From contig NZ_CP095855.1 of NCBI RefSeq assembly GCF_023100805.1, positions 7,729,001 through 7,793,000 of the forward strand: a DNA stretch of 64,000 bases, read 5' to 3'. The position numbers and the translations under genes are program-made. This DNA comes from Chitinophaga filiformis (GTDB lineage: Bacteria; Bacteroidota; Bacteroidia; Chitinophagales; Chitinophagaceae). Shown here piece after piece: positions 51,025 through 60,631 of the stretch (the stretch's first letter is position 1; each line of letters begins with the position of its first letter). The notes below the pieces were generated by a model, which was given only the letters and a program-made list of their open reading frames with translations, had not been told where the DNA came from and searched no databases.

Positions 51025-53670
51025 GTGAAAAGAACCCTTATACTGCTAATTATTCTTTCCCTTGGATACGCGACACGCGCCTCCCATATCATCGGAGGAG
51101 AAATGTCCTATAAATATATCAGCCGCAACGGAGACATGTTGACCTACCAGGTAACATTGAAGCTATTCCGTATCTGTGAAAGCGGGGGGAATATAGCAGA
51201 ATTACCGGAGGCTGTTTACTTCGCTATTTTCAGCAAAGTAGACAATGCATCGTATGGTGCCCCGGTACAGGTACCGCGCGCCAATAAAGAAGTAAAACAT
51301 CTGGCACAGGTGGATCCCTGCATCGTCAATCCTCCTGATATCTGTTTCCAGATAGGTACATATGTGCAGAACATCACTGTTCCTGTCAGCCCTATGGGAT
51401 ATACCGTTTCCTTCCAGAGTTGCTGCCGTGACAATACCATCGATAATCTTATTGACACCAGAGATCCGAACAATGAACAAAGCAGACCAGGAAACGGCGC
51501 CACCTATTTCACGGAGCTACCCGGTGAAAACGGTCAGCTAACCAACTCAAGCCCCTTTTTTACGAAAGATGAGGCAGTACTGGTATGTGCCAATAAGAAA
51601 TTCACTTACGACTTTTCTGCAACCGATATCGACGGCGATGAGATCGTATATTCCTTCTGTGATGCTTATGGTGGCGGACAAACCACCCCACAGGGAGGAA
51701 TACCACCTGCAGCTATTGCTCCCCCTTACGGAACGGTGCCTTATAAAAGCCCTTACTCCGGCAGCAGTCCGCTGGGAGCCGGAGCTACCATAGATCCGAA
51801 AACCGGCATTATTTCCGGGATTGCGCCCGACCCGGGAAAATATGTACTGACCGTCTGTGCCTACGAATACAGGAATGGCCAGCTATTGGGCATTCATCGA
51901 AAAGACTTCCACCTGAGGGTGACGACCTGCGTGAAATTGGTCGTTGCCGCCATGCCGGATAAGTATAACGATTGCTCGGGCTACACCGTTACCTTCCTCA
52001 ATAACAGTACAGAAGGCAAACCCTATGAATGGGACTTCGGAGATGGCGACACGATGCATACCAACAGTACCGACCCTATACAGCATACTTACACCAGGCA
52101 AGGCACTTACAATGTTAAACTGTGGGTGGACAGATACAGTAATTGTGGAGACAGCGCAACCGCCACTGCCTATGTGTATCCTTTGCTGCGGCCAAATGTG
52201 AACTTCAGTGGGCTTTGCAGCAATACGATCACCACTTTCACCAACAATTCCACCACTTCCGGCGTTAATGATAATATCAACTATTACCGTTGGGACTTTG
52301 GCGTAACAACTTCCGATGCCGATACTTCGCTGGAAAAAAGCCCGCGCTTTCAATACCCGGGGCCCGGCAATTACCAGGTGGTACTGCACCTGAAAACAGA
52401 ACGGGGATGTGAACGTTTCGATACTTCAGACCTTATTGTATATGACAAACCACCGCTGGCCGCCACACCAGATACACTACTGTGCATCCTGAACTCCATC
52501 CAGCTGCACGCGGAAAGCATGGTGGACGGCAATGTGGTAACCGGAACATATACATGGGCTCCTTCATATAATATCAATAATGCCAATACCGCCAATCCGA
52601 CTATATTTCCAAGACTGGATACCGCCTATACCGTCACTTTCACAGACGCTACCGGCTGTACCAATAGTAAGCGGGTTGCCGTTGACGTGAGGGACAAACT
52701 GGTTGTGAGAACGATGGCCGATAGTGTGGTATGTACAGGCGATGAAGTGAATATCCCGGCCTTCCCGGACGGCAATTATCCACTCACCTGGTATGACGTC
52801 AACAATACGGTGGTAGATACCGGCCTTACCCTGAACATTGTTCCACCTCCCCCTTCCGCCACTTACAGGGTGCGGGGTGACCTGGGCGACTGCTTTGGTG
52901 AGGATAATATAACGCTGCGCGTAGTAGATCCGCCGGTGGCTTATGCCGGTGAAGATACCACCATCTGTTATGGAGAGCAGTTAACATTGCGGGCATCGGG
53001 AGGCGCCTATTATCAATGGACGCCAACAGCAACACTGAGCGCTCCGCAAAGCGCCACTACTATTGCCCGTCCAACAGATTCCACTGCGTATATCGTTACC
53101 GTGAGGGATGTACTGGGCTGTCCGAAAGCTGTTTCCGACACCGTACTGGTCAATGTGGTGCCTCCGGTACCAGCGTTTGCCGGCAACGATACCATTGCGA
53201 TGCTGAACCATCCTTTCCAGCTGAATGCTTCCGGCGGTACCACTTATATATGGACCCCGGTAGATGGATTGGATAATCCGAATATCAATAACCCGGTTAC
53301 CACCATCAACCACGATATTACCTATACCGTCACCGTCTACACGGAACAAGGCTGCTCCGGCAGGGACGATATCAAGGTTCGTTTTATAGCCGGTCCCGAT
53401 ATCTATGTCCCTACAGGATTCTCCCCTAACGGCGACGGGCAGAACGACATTTTCCGTCCGCTGCCTGTAGGCATTGTACAGCTGGACTTCTTCCGCGTAT
53501 ATGACCGTTGGGGAAAGCTGATGTACAGTACCACACAGTATTTGCAGGGATGGAACGGTTACTTTAAAGGATCGCCGGCAGCAGTAGGCACCTACGTTTG
53601 GGTAGTGCAGGGAAAAAATATAAACAATGAAACCGTAACAAGAAAAGGAACAGTAACACTCGTCAGATAG
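51025..53670 (+). CDS. T9SS type B cargo protein with HIIGGE N-terminal domain, PKD repeats and CHU_C domain (paralogue 1)
   Basis: 882 residues, probably starting at the GTG at 51025 (read as MKRTLILLIILSLGYA), 2 bp after the hydrolase stop; the longer frame from 50956 overlaps that gene. After the signal peptide the mature protein begins SHIIGGEMSYKYISRNGDML, a cysteine-rich N-terminal domain of about 300 residues shared with the next cargo gene. PKD domains follow (YEWDFGDGDTMHTNS, YRWDFGVTTSDADTSL), then cysteine-containing Ig-like repeats. The C-terminal CHU_C domain reads YVPTGFSPNGDGQNDIFRP, FRVYDRWGKLMY and GWNGYFKG. Expected to be exported and anchored on the cell surface by the T9SS. 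The binding target is unknown. Confidence 0.9.
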   Translation: MKRTLILLIILSLGYATRASHIIGGEMSYKYISRNGDMLTYQVTLKLFRICESGGNIAELPEAVYFAIFSKVDNASYGAPVQVPRANKEVKHLAQVDPCIVNPPDICFQIGTYVQNITVPVSPMGYTVSFQSCCRDNTIDNLIDTRDPNNEQSRPGNGATYFTELPGENGQLTNSSPFFTKDEAVLVCANKKFTYDFSATDIDGDEIVYSFCDAYGGGQTTPQGGIPPAAIAPPYGTVPYKSPYSGSSPLGAGATIDPKTGIISGIAPDPGKYVLTVCAYEYRNGQLLGIHRKDFHLRVTTCVKLVVAAMPDKYNDCSGYTVTFLNNSTEGKPYEWDFGDGDTMHTNSTDPIQHTYTRQGTYNVKLWVDRYSNCGDSATATAYVYPLLRPNVNFSGLCSNTITTFTNNSTTSGVNDNINYYRWDFGVTTSDADTSLEKSPRFQYPGPGNYQVVLHLKTERGCERFDTSDLIVYDKPPLAATPDTLLCILNSIQLHAESMVDGNVVTGTYTWAPSYNINNANTANPTIFPRLDTAYTVTFTDATGCTNSKRVAVDVRDKLVVRTMADSVVCTGDEVNIPAFPDGNYPLTWYDVNNTVVDTGLTLNIVPPPPSATYRVRGDLGDCFGEDNITLRVVDPPVAYAGEDTTICYGEQLTLRASGGAYYQWTPTATLSAPQSATTIARPTDSTAYIVTVRDVLGCPKAVSDTVLVNVVPPVPAFAGNDTIAMLNHPFQLNASGGTTYIWTPVDGLDNPNINNPVTTINHDITYTVTVYTEQGCSGRDDIKVRFIAGPDIYVPTGFSPNGDGQNDIFRPLPVGIVQLDFFRVYDRWGKLMYSTTQYLQGWNGYFKGSPAAVGTYVWVVQGKNINNETVTRKGTVTLVR

Positions 53671-53826
53671 AAAATACTTCATTTAATGACATACTATCAA
53701 CTGTAATGAACTACTGTACAGGTACTTCCAAAACCGCGTGTACACTGGAAAAAATGATTTTATTAACGGTGGATTTTTTTGTAAATTCCTATACGAAAGT
53801 CATTTTTACGTTATGCGCCCCTTTTG

Positions 53827-55755
53827 ATGTACAGGTTTCTCATTCTGGCTATTTGCTGCACCTTTGTCCACGTTAGAGCAGATGCTTACCATATAATTGG
53901 CGGCGAAATTTACTATGCATACCTGGGGGTAGCCGGAGATGGCATTTACAGGTATGAGATCGTCCTCAAGTTATACCGGGATGCCGATTTCACGTGTGGT
54001 CCCATTCAGGGATGTCTCGATCATTTTGAGAATCCCGTTCCTGTCAACATTTACAACGCCAGCGGTATCCGTGTTACAAGCGCCCGGCAACTCTACATCC
54101 GGGAAACAAAGGCGCTGCGCGATACGCTTAAAAATCCCTGCCTGGCCCCCCGTACACAGAACCTGGAGGTAGCCTACTACCGCGATACTGTAGAACTGCC
54201 AGCCAGCTACGGCGGGTATTACATTACCTATCAGCGCTGCTGCCGTGGAGAAAAACTGACCAATATTTACGACTCAGAACATGAAGGGTCTACTTTTTAT
54301 ACCGTCATCCCGGGATCGGAAAAACGGCCTACCAACAGCAGCGTATATTTTAAACACGATGGTGCGATCGTCATTTGTAACAGCCTGCCTTTTACCTTTG
54401 ACTATTCCGCCTTCGATCCTGACGGCGATAGCCTTACCTACACTCTCTGTAATGCCCTTACGGGCGGTTCTACACGCAGTGAAGGCGTAGCCGCCAATCC
54501 GCCGCCCTACAATTCCATCGTCAATTATGTCACGCCATATTCAGGCACTAATCCCATGGGCGGCTCTCCACAGATCTCCATAGACAATAAGGGTATACTG
54601 CGAGGTACGCCTAACCGTGAAGGCAAGTTCGTTATCTCCGTTTGTGTAAATGAATATGACAGGCGCACCAAGATGCTGCTGGGCACACACCAGAAAGATC
54701 TGCTGCTGACGGTCTTCAATTGCAAAACCAATATACAGGCCGGCTTCCCTTCTGTACTGATGAACTGTATAGCCAGTCCTGAACTGAAAGTCACCATTCC
54801 CAATTACAGCAATGCAGGTTTTACCTCCAGCTATTACTGGGATTTTGGTGATGGTACAGACACTACCACCTTCGACAAGACCGTCTTCGATCACCTGTAC
54901 CCTGATACCGGCATTTACAAGCTCAAACTGGTCGTAAACCGCGGGCTCTCCTGCACCGACAGTGTAACGGGCTTCGTACACAATTATCCGGGCTTAAAAG
55001 CGGATTTCAGCGTGGAAGGTCTCTGTCGGGGAGAACCGATCCGCTTTAACGATATTTCTTCCTATACCTATGGCAAAATTACCAGCAGACGCTGGGACAT
55101 TGGTATACCCGACGCCGCGCAACCTACCAGCGCTGTCAGCACCCAGCTCAATTATGTTTACCAGAAGGGTGGCACGTATACGGTCACACTCTCCCTGCTT
55201 ACTGACCGATCGTGCAGTGCCACGGTGTCGAAGGAAGTGATCGTTTATGAAGTGAATCCTTTTGCCGGGAATGATACCATTCTGGCCAAAGGCCAGTCCC
55301 TGCAACTGAATGCCAGCGGAGGGGATTTCTATGCCTGGTCGCCAGCCACCGGTTTGAACAACATCAACATTCCGGACCCTGTTGCCAGCGGCAACCAGGA
55401 TATCACCTACCTCCTGAAGGTGTCCAATTCCCAGGGATGCTCCGGCCACGATTCTATCAGCGTGAAGTATTACGCTGGTCCGGAGGTATACGTCCCTACC
55501 GCCTTCAGTCCCAATGGCGATGGGCAAAATGACCGTTTCCGCTTCATCCCGGTAGGGATCACCGAATATGAATACTTCCGCATTTTCAATCGCTGGGGGC
55601 AGGAAGTATTTTCTTCCACCGACTTCCGCAGCGGATGGGACGGCACCATCAAAGGCACGCCTGCGCCGGTAGACACCTACATCTGGATACTGGCCGGAAA
55701 AGATTTAACCGGTAAAAGCATTTTAAAGAAAGGCACTGTAACTTTGGTGAAATAA
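53827..55755 (+). CDS. T9SS type B cargo protein with HIIGGE N-terminal domain, PKD repeat and CHU_C domain (paralogue 2)
   Basis: 642 residues from the ATG at 53827 (a TTG at 53824 is the alternative). The signal peptide ends near VRADA, and the mature protein begins YHIIGGEIYYAYLGVAGDGI, the same N-terminal domain as the neighbour. Shared parts include TFDYSAFDPDGDSLTYTLCN (compare TYDFSATDIDGDEIVYSFCD) and KGILRGTPNREGKFVISVCV. One or two PKD domains (YYWDFGDGTDTTTFD) and one Ig-like repeat follow, then CHU_C (YVPTAFSPNGDGQNDRFRF, FRIFNRWGQEVF, GWDGTIKG). It is a shorter tandem paralogue of the preceding gene, 156 bp away, with no dedicated PorP/SprF between or after them. An SDR gene follows 9 bp downstream. 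Confidence 0.9.
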   Translation: MYRFLILAICCTFVHVRADAYHIIGGEIYYAYLGVAGDGIYRYEIVLKLYRDADFTCGPIQGCLDHFENPVPVNIYNASGIRVTSARQLYIRETKALRDTLKNPCLAPRTQNLEVAYYRDTVELPASYGGYYITYQRCCRGEKLTNIYDSEHEGSTFYTVIPGSEKRPTNSSVYFKHDGAIVICNSLPFTFDYSAFDPDGDSLTYTLCNALTGGSTRSEGVAANPPPYNSIVNYVTPYSGTNPMGGSPQISIDNKGILRGTPNREGKFVISVCVNEYDRRTKMLLGTHQKDLLLTVFNCKTNIQAGFPSVLMNCIASPELKVTIPNYSNAGFTSSYYWDFGDGTDTTTFDKTVFDHLYPDTGIYKLKLVVNRGLSCTDSVTGFVHNYPGLKADFSVEGLCRGEPIRFNDISSYTYGKITSRRWDIGIPDAAQPTSAVSTQLNYVYQKGGTYTVTLSLLTDRSCSATVSKEVIVYEVNPFAGNDTILAKGQSLQLNASGGDFYAWSPATGLNNINIPDPVASGNQDITYLLKVSNSQGCSGHDSISVKYYAGPEVYVPTAFSPNGDGQNDRFRFIPVGITEYEYFRIFNRWGQEVFSSTDFRSGWDGTIKGTPAPVDTYIWILAGKDLTGKSILKKGTVTLVK

Positions 55756-55764
55756 AATCGGGTT

Positions 55765-56520
55765 ATGGCAATAGTTTTAATTACCGGAGCTACCTCTGGC
55801 TTCGGTGAAGCATGCGCAAAGAAGTTCGCAGCGAATGGATATGATCTAATTATCACCGGAAGAAGACAGGAAAGACTAACAACATTACAGGAACAGTTGC
55901 AGCAGGAACATAAGATTGCCGTACTCCCTCTTTGTTTTGATGTAAGAGATCAGCAGGCTGTCAATACCATATTGGGCAATATACCCGATAAATGGAAGGC
56001 TGTCAGCATCCTTGTCAATAACGCCGGACTGGCGCTCGGCATGAGTAGCATCGAAGACGGCGACGTGTCTGACTGGGACACCATGATCGATACCAACGTA
56101 AAAGGCCTGCTTTATGTGTCCAGGGTGGTGATACCCTGGCTCAAGGAACAGGGAAAAGGACATATCATTAACCTGGGCTCTACTGCCGCCAAACAGGTTT
56201 ATGCAAAAGGACATGTATACTGTGCTACCAAAGCCGCGGTGGATTCCATCTCTCAGGGTATGCGTATAGACCTGCTTCCCTACCGTATCAAGGTGACGGC
56301 GGTACATCCCGGAGCAGCAGCTACCGAGTTTTCAGAAGTACGTTTTAAAGGCGATAAGGAAAAGGCCGACAGCATCTATAAAGGCTTCCAGCCACTCACA
56401 GGTGAGGATGTAGCAGATACTATTTACTATTGCGCTACCCTGCCCCCACATGTATGCATCAACGATCTGGTGATGACCTGTGTACAACAGGCCAACGCTT
56501 ATTACTTTGATAAAGAATAA
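55765..56520 (+). CDS. SDR family NAD(P)-dependent oxidoreductase (YdfG-like)
   Basis: 251 residues of the classical short-chain dehydrogenase type. The cofactor motif is ITGATSGFGEACAKKF (TGxxxGxG), the stabilising NNAG is in ILVNNAGLALGM, and the catalytic residues are Ser in INLGSTAAKQ and YCATK (Tyr and Lys). The pattern VHPGAAATEFSEVRFKGDKEKAD resembles YdfG-like enzymes that act on 3-hydroxy acids such as serine or 3-hydroxypropionate. The gene starts 9 bp after the preceding cargo gene, so it may be co-transcribed, though no functional link is obvious. Substrate assignment is inferred. Confidence 0.93.
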   Translation: MAIVLITGATSGFGEACAKKFAANGYDLIITGRRQERLTTLQEQLQQEHKIAVLPLCFDVRDQQAVNTILGNIPDKWKAVSILVNNAGLALGMSSIEDGDVSDWDTMIDTNVKGLLYVSRVVIPWLKEQGKGHIINLGSTAAKQVYAKGHVYCATKAAVDSISQGMRIDLLPYRIKVTAVHPGAAATEFSEVRFKGDKEKADSIYKGFQPLTGEDVADTIYYCATLPPHVCINDLVMTCVQQANAYYFDKE

Positions 56521-56571
56521 AAAAAACTCATATAACACTTAGATGTTATTTCGAATACAATGTTTTGTATT

Positions 56572-56579
56572 TATATTTG
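56572..56579 (+). promoter_or_regulatory. Candidate -7 element of an intergenic transcript
   Basis: TATATTTG at 56572-56579. Just upstream ATACAA/TTGTAT forms an inverted repeat with a 4-base centre (56555-56570). No good -33 TTG is seen. It faces a 48-codon frame and a strong terminator. Confidence 0.4.
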
Positions 56580-56640
56580 AAACAATTAACGTATATGAGG
56601 GGCTATGTGTGATGTAAGTAATTGAGGAGTGCTGCTTTAT

Positions 56641-56656
56641 ACCTCCACGCGGAGGT
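56641..56656 (+). repeat. Small hairpin in the putative transcript leader
   Basis: ACCTCC-ACGC-GGAGGT (56641-56656), a perfect 6-bp stem with a 4-base loop, within the stretch between the SDR gene and the small reading frame. Confidence 0.4.
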
Positions 56657-56722
56657 GAGAACCTAACTAACTATTTAACGTTTTGACAATGCCGACTATC
56701 TATCCTAAAAAACCATATCCCT

Positions 56723-56869
56723 ATGCTTACATTTGCAACACTGTATTTGTTGCGCCTTTACTATCCCAGGTGGAAAGCAGAATGGCGCTTCTACTCCGAC
56801 AGATCTAAAAGGAATAACTACGGTCGCTGGGCAACTCGCCAGGATTGGGCCGGAGCTTTTAGTTACTGA
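56723..56869 (+). CDS. Possible small protein (48 aa), unknown
   Basis: A short frame reading MLTFATLYLLRLYYPRWKAE and continuing WRFYSDRSKRNNYGRWATRQ, ending DWAGAFSY. A hydrophobic start and a tail rich in Trp, Tyr and Arg make it look less random than usual for its size. It lies behind a TATATTTG element and 12 bp before a strong terminator, so the interval 56580-56915 looks like a small transcription unit. It could equally be a non-coding RNA. An overlapping 39-codon frame starts at 56690. No family is recognised. Confidence 0.35.
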   Translation: MLTFATLYLLRLYYPRWKAEWRFYSDRSKRNNYGRWATRQDWAGAFSY

Positions 56870-56880
56870 GAAATGAATCT

Positions 56881-56915
56881 AATCCCGCCGGTGTAAGCCG
56901 GCGGGATTTTTTTAT
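56881..56915 (+). terminator. Terminator behind the small intergenic unit
   Basis: An 11-bp perfect stem AATCCCGCCGG/CCGGCGGGATT (56881-56891 with 56898-56908), a 6-base loop, then TTTTTAT. It may also serve the sialidase-like gene that ends at 56923 on the other strand. Confidence 0.88.
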
Positions 56916-56922
56916 ACCATCC

Positions 56923-58131
56923 TTATTCATGCAACAGCTTACATCGTACCTGCTGTAACGCTCCTTCCCGCTGCGTATACGCCACCAGCACAGTATGATC
57001 ATCCAATCCCTTTATCACCGGATAGCACGCATAAACAGAATCGGGCGTCAGCAGGCCTGTATCCAGTACTTTCCCTGCTCTATCCCTCAGCTGAAAACCT
57101 ACGCGGCTGTTAAACGTATTTTTCACCTTTACCGGCTCATCCCATACCAGCATGATCTTATCATCAGCCAGCGCCGTGATCTGCGGATGTTTTGCCAATG
57201 GCAGCGAACTCACTTTCTGCTTATGGGTATAGGTCTGACCGTTATCTGCCGACTGGCAATAATAAACGCCTTCTCCTCCACCCATCGTAAACCAGGTAAA
57301 ATGCATACCGTCTTTGTTCTTCACCATGGCCGGGCCGGTATGCGGGCAACCTCTCACCACCCAGTTATCTGCACTGATCCTGTTCATTGTCGAGAAAGAG
57401 GCGCCTCTGTCAGTGGATACCATATGCACCATATCGCGGATCGAGTCATTGATAATATCTCTGAAAGCGATATGAATACCGCCGTCTCCGTCTGTATAGA
57501 GATCTGTTCTGCAACATTGGCAAACAGTTTCCGCTAATGCCTTTTCCTGTTTAAAACCGTCATGGCCGGCTGTAACGGCAAAATAAAGGGAAGAGCCTTC
57601 CGCATCTATGTCCTTCCTGTTGTCCAGCCAGATAGCGGCTGCTTCGCCATCAGGCAACAGCGCGATATCAAAATACCGCTGATCATAACTACCTGTATCT
57701 GTTACCAGGGCCTGGGCAGGCAACCAGCTTTTTCCTCCGTTCAGGGACCGTGTATAAAATACCCTTCCTGCATATTTGTTACGGGCATCATTCTGCTCTA
57801 CACCATAGATAGCAATGATCTCTCCATCGGGTTTGAATACCATCTTAGGCATGTTCTCTGCATGCGGCAATATGCCATTGGCGGTAGGCACCCGTTGCGG
57901 TATGGAAAATGTATTGCCTTTATCAGCAGATACCGCATAATACAAGGTACCTGTATCAGCGCCCGGAGCTGCTTCCACCCAGCTGATCACCGTTTTACCA
58001 TCTGTAGTAGTGGTCAGGTACGGACAGGAAGCGTCCTGCGCCGGCTGAGACAGCACCTGCATTTTTTCCTTCCTGCTGTTACATGCTACTGTGCAAACTG
58101 CCAGTAATATCATCCATTGTCTGATCGCCAT
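56923..58131 (-). CDS. Lipoprotein with sialidase-like (BNR/Asp-box) propeller and CQCC motif
   Basis: 402 residues. A lipoprotein signal ends in TVAC, lipidated cysteine at residue 17. Asp-box repeats (S-x-D-x-G-x-[TS]-[FWY]) appear at least four times: SADKGNTF, SLNGGKSW, STDRGASF, SADNGQTY, giving a six-bladed sialidase-type propeller. No sialidase catalytic set is evident, so it is not called a sialidase. A CQCC motif at residues 204-207 (ETVCQCCRTDLYTDGDGG) is unusual for a secreted propeller and could bind a metal ion. It begins 6 bp after the TonB receptor stop on the same strand, hence the last gene of that operon. A surface substrate-binding partner of the receptor is plausible. Confidence 0.82.
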   Translation of the reverse strand: MAIRQWMILLAVCTVACNSRKEKMQVLSQPAQDASCPYLTTTTDGKTVISWVEAAPGADTGTLYYAVSADKGNTFSIPQRVPTANGILPHAENMPKMVFKPDGEIIAIYGVEQNDARNKYAGRVFYTRSLNGGKSWLPAQALVTDTGSYDQRYFDIALLPDGEAAAIWLDNRKDIDAEGSSLYFAVTAGHDGFKQEKALAETVCQCCRTDLYTDGDGGIHIAFRDIINDSIRDMVHMVSTDRGASFSTMNRISADNWVVRGCPHTGPAMVKNKDGMHFTWFTMGGGEGVYYCQSADNGQTYTHKQKVSSLPLAKHPQITALADDKIMLVWDEPVKVKNTFNSRVGFQLRDRAGKVLDTGLLTPDSVYACYPVIKGLDDHTVLVAYTQREGALQQVRCKLLHE

Positions 58132-58137
58132 CGAAAA

Positions 58138-60420
58138 TTAGTTTTTACCATTAAATGTATAAGCAACACCTATGTTGAATGTACGCTTCGGGCCTGGTCT
58201 GTAAGTAGTACTGTAAGCCGTTTTCTCCGCTGTTGTAGCATATATCACATCTGCCGCATTACGACAGTTCAGCCAGCATTCGAATTGCTTCCAGTTGTAA
58301 CCTGTACGGAAGTTCAGCAGGTCATAACCGCCGTAGTAGCGTGTATTCTGCGGATCCATATAGTAACGGCTTACATGTTGCCACTCTCCTCCCAGGCGGA
58401 AGCCACGCAGGAAAGCAGGTTTCCAGGTGATCTCCGTATTGGTGATGACTTTTGGTGCACCACTCATCTGGTTATGATCATAGCTTACACCTTTTTCCAC
58501 ATAATCGTTGAAAAAGTGTTCTGCATATTGACCGCTGCAACGGATCCATAATGAACGGATGGGCGTATAACGCACATTCCATTCTATGCCTCTGTGTGTG
58601 GTACGACCAGTGTTACGGTTCTCATAAGAACCATCATCGAGTTTCACACTGATGATCTCATTTGTACCCTGCATATTGTATACACCTACATCCACATAGC
58701 CCTTATCATTCGCAAAACCAAACCAGCCGCCTGCTTCATAATTGCGATATGTAGCAGGTTCCAGCACGGGTACTTTCACCCCTCTGTACAATTCAGAGAT
58801 ATTAGGCGGTGCAAAACCTACGCTGTAGTTGGCATACATGCCACGGTTCTTTCCAAAATCGTATGTCAGGCCTACTTTTGGTGTCAGTGCATTAAAGTTG
58901 TTCCGTTCATCGGGAGCGCCTGTGAATGCAGAAGGCGTAAGGTGGTTATCAAAATCATAGTCCATCCTGTCGTAACGGAGCGCAGCTACCAGTTTTACCC
59001 CACGCAATAATTCCATATCGAACTGCGCATAGGCGGCCGTATTCAGCAGGCCTACGTTGTAATCTGTCAGTAAAGAATCTCTTTTAGTATAACCTGTATA
59101 ATAACCTGCAGCATCGCGGGTAATATCTATAAATTCTGAGTAATACGCTGCAGGACTATAGTCTGCGCTTACGCCTGCAATTAAAGATGCATGCTGCCAG
59201 GGAAATTGCTTCTTATGTTGTATGATCAATCCATAACTGTTAAAGCTGTCGTCATTGATCTCGCCGGTAGCTTTCAGCGGATTCTGCATGTTGTTCTTAA
59301 TAGCATAAAATGGATTCTGTCCTATGCTGTTGTTACGGAAGAATGCAGTTACCGTAGTCCTGTCTGTTGAGCTCCAGCTATGTTCCAATGTGCTTCTGTA
59401 GCGGAATGCATTTACCTTACGATAAGAGAAGGTCTGGAAATTGCGGTAATCTTTGCCATAGAAATGAGCGCTGTCCAATCCTCCTACCTGGTCGGTATAA
59501 TAGTCGGTCAATGTAGCAGCATTGATCCATTTCGTCCGTTCATTGAGCTGGTAATCTACCCGGAATGTAAAAGCCAGTTTATGAAAATCGCTGTGGTCCA
59601 TATAACCATTGCGCTGATCTGCATAATAGCCGCCGAAGGTGATACCCACTTTATTGAATGTGCTGGATGCGCTGAAATCAGTGCGTTTATATCCCCTGTC
59701 GCTGATCTCTGCCTGTATCCTGGCAGTGGGTTTCAGTGATGGCCCTGCAGTGATAAAATTCACTGCACCACCCACCGCTTCACTGCCATATAAGGAAGAG
59801 GCAGGGCCTCTCACTACTTCAATATTGCGCAATGCCGCCATATTGATCTCGATCAGTGCATTGTGATTAAAGTCGCCAATGGTACGAATAGGTATACCAT
59901 CTTCCAGGTACAGAAAAAGGCTCTTATAACCGATGGGTTGCCTGATAGCCATAGTATGCTGTTCATTTCCCAGGTCGACCATATACACACCACTGACCTT
60001 GTTCAGCAATTGCTCGAGGGAAGTTGCTTTGGTATCCCTCATCTCCTGTGTTGAAATGGTGCTGATGGCTACGGGTGCATCTGTACGGGATTGTTTGTCC
60101 CTGCTGGTAGTCACTATTATTTCATTCAGGCTGGCGATGTCTGGCATCAGCGAAACAATGAAGGCTTCCTGTGTCTTAACTGCCAGCTTTTGTGACTTAT
60201 AGCCCACAAAAGACACTTTGATGGAATCTTCTGCTTTATTGCCATGCATCACAAAACGGCCGGCTGCGTCTGTCTGACAACCTTTGTCTGTGTGTAACAG
60301 CTGCACGCTTACACCAGGCAATACTTCTCCTGTCTGCGCGTCAATCACGCGGCCCTGCATCTGCGCACGTGACTGTACAAAAAACAATACTCCTGTTATT
60401 ATCAGTAATAAATATTTCAT
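58138..60420 (-). CDS. TonB-dependent outer-membrane receptor
   Basis: 760 residues. A signal peptide ends near SRAQ. A CarboxypepD_reg-like domain (residues about 20-100, MQGRVIDAQTGEVLPGVSVQ) precedes the plug: LNEIIVTTSRDKQSRTDAPV, VYMVDLGNEQHTMAIRQPIG and the IEVVRGPASSLYGSEAVGGAV signature. The rest is a 22-stranded barrel ending in FNIGVAYTFNGKN. It would import a ligand over the outer membrane using TonB energy. No SusD partner follows, so it is not a starch-type system. It sits between a small cysteine-containing protein and a lipoprotein with CQCC, suggesting a metal or metal-chelate ligand; this is inference. Confidence 0.93.
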   Translation of the reverse strand: MKYLLLIITGVLFFVQSRAQMQGRVIDAQTGEVLPGVSVQLLHTDKGCQTDAAGRFVMHGNKAEDSIKVSFVGYKSQKLAVKTQEAFIVSLMPDIASLNEIIVTTSRDKQSRTDAPVAISTISTQEMRDTKATSLEQLLNKVSGVYMVDLGNEQHTMAIRQPIGYKSLFLYLEDGIPIRTIGDFNHNALIEINMAALRNIEVVRGPASSLYGSEAVGGAVNFITAGPSLKPTARIQAEISDRGYKRTDFSASSTFNKVGITFGGYYADQRNGYMDHSDFHKLAFTFRVDYQLNERTKWINAATLTDYYTDQVGGLDSAHFYGKDYRNFQTFSYRKVNAFRYRSTLEHSWSSTDRTTVTAFFRNNSIGQNPFYAIKNNMQNPLKATGEINDDSFNSYGLIIQHKKQFPWQHASLIAGVSADYSPAAYYSEFIDITRDAAGYYTGYTKRDSLLTDYNVGLLNTAAYAQFDMELLRGVKLVAALRYDRMDYDFDNHLTPSAFTGAPDERNNFNALTPKVGLTYDFGKNRGMYANYSVGFAPPNISELYRGVKVPVLEPATYRNYEAGGWFGFANDKGYVDVGVYNMQGTNEIISVKLDDGSYENRNTGRTTHRGIEWNVRYTPIRSLWIRCSGQYAEHFFNDYVEKGVSYDHNQMSGAPKVITNTEITWKPAFLRGFRLGGEWQHVSRYYMDPQNTRYYGGYDLLNFRTGYNWKQFECWLNCRNAADVIYATTAEKTAYSTTYRPGPKRTFNIGVAYTFNGKN

Positions 60421-60631
60421 TGGTTCGATAGTTCAAGGCCACACCAGGGCGTACAACTGCATGACAGGCGGTGTAATATCGCTGCCGGTACAATTGCCAT
60501 CACGGACAATAGTGGTCAATAAGTAAATAGATGGAATGAAGATCAATGAGACTGATCACAACAATAAGCTGCGTCTTCGCTCATATGAATGCATCACAAT
60601 AAATGTGCTGTAATTATATTGTTGGCTGTAC

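Noticed and set aside
56923..58131. True sialidase
   Set aside because: Asp-box repeats are present, but the arginine triad and catalytic set of sialidases were not identified. It is therefore described as a sialidase-like propeller.
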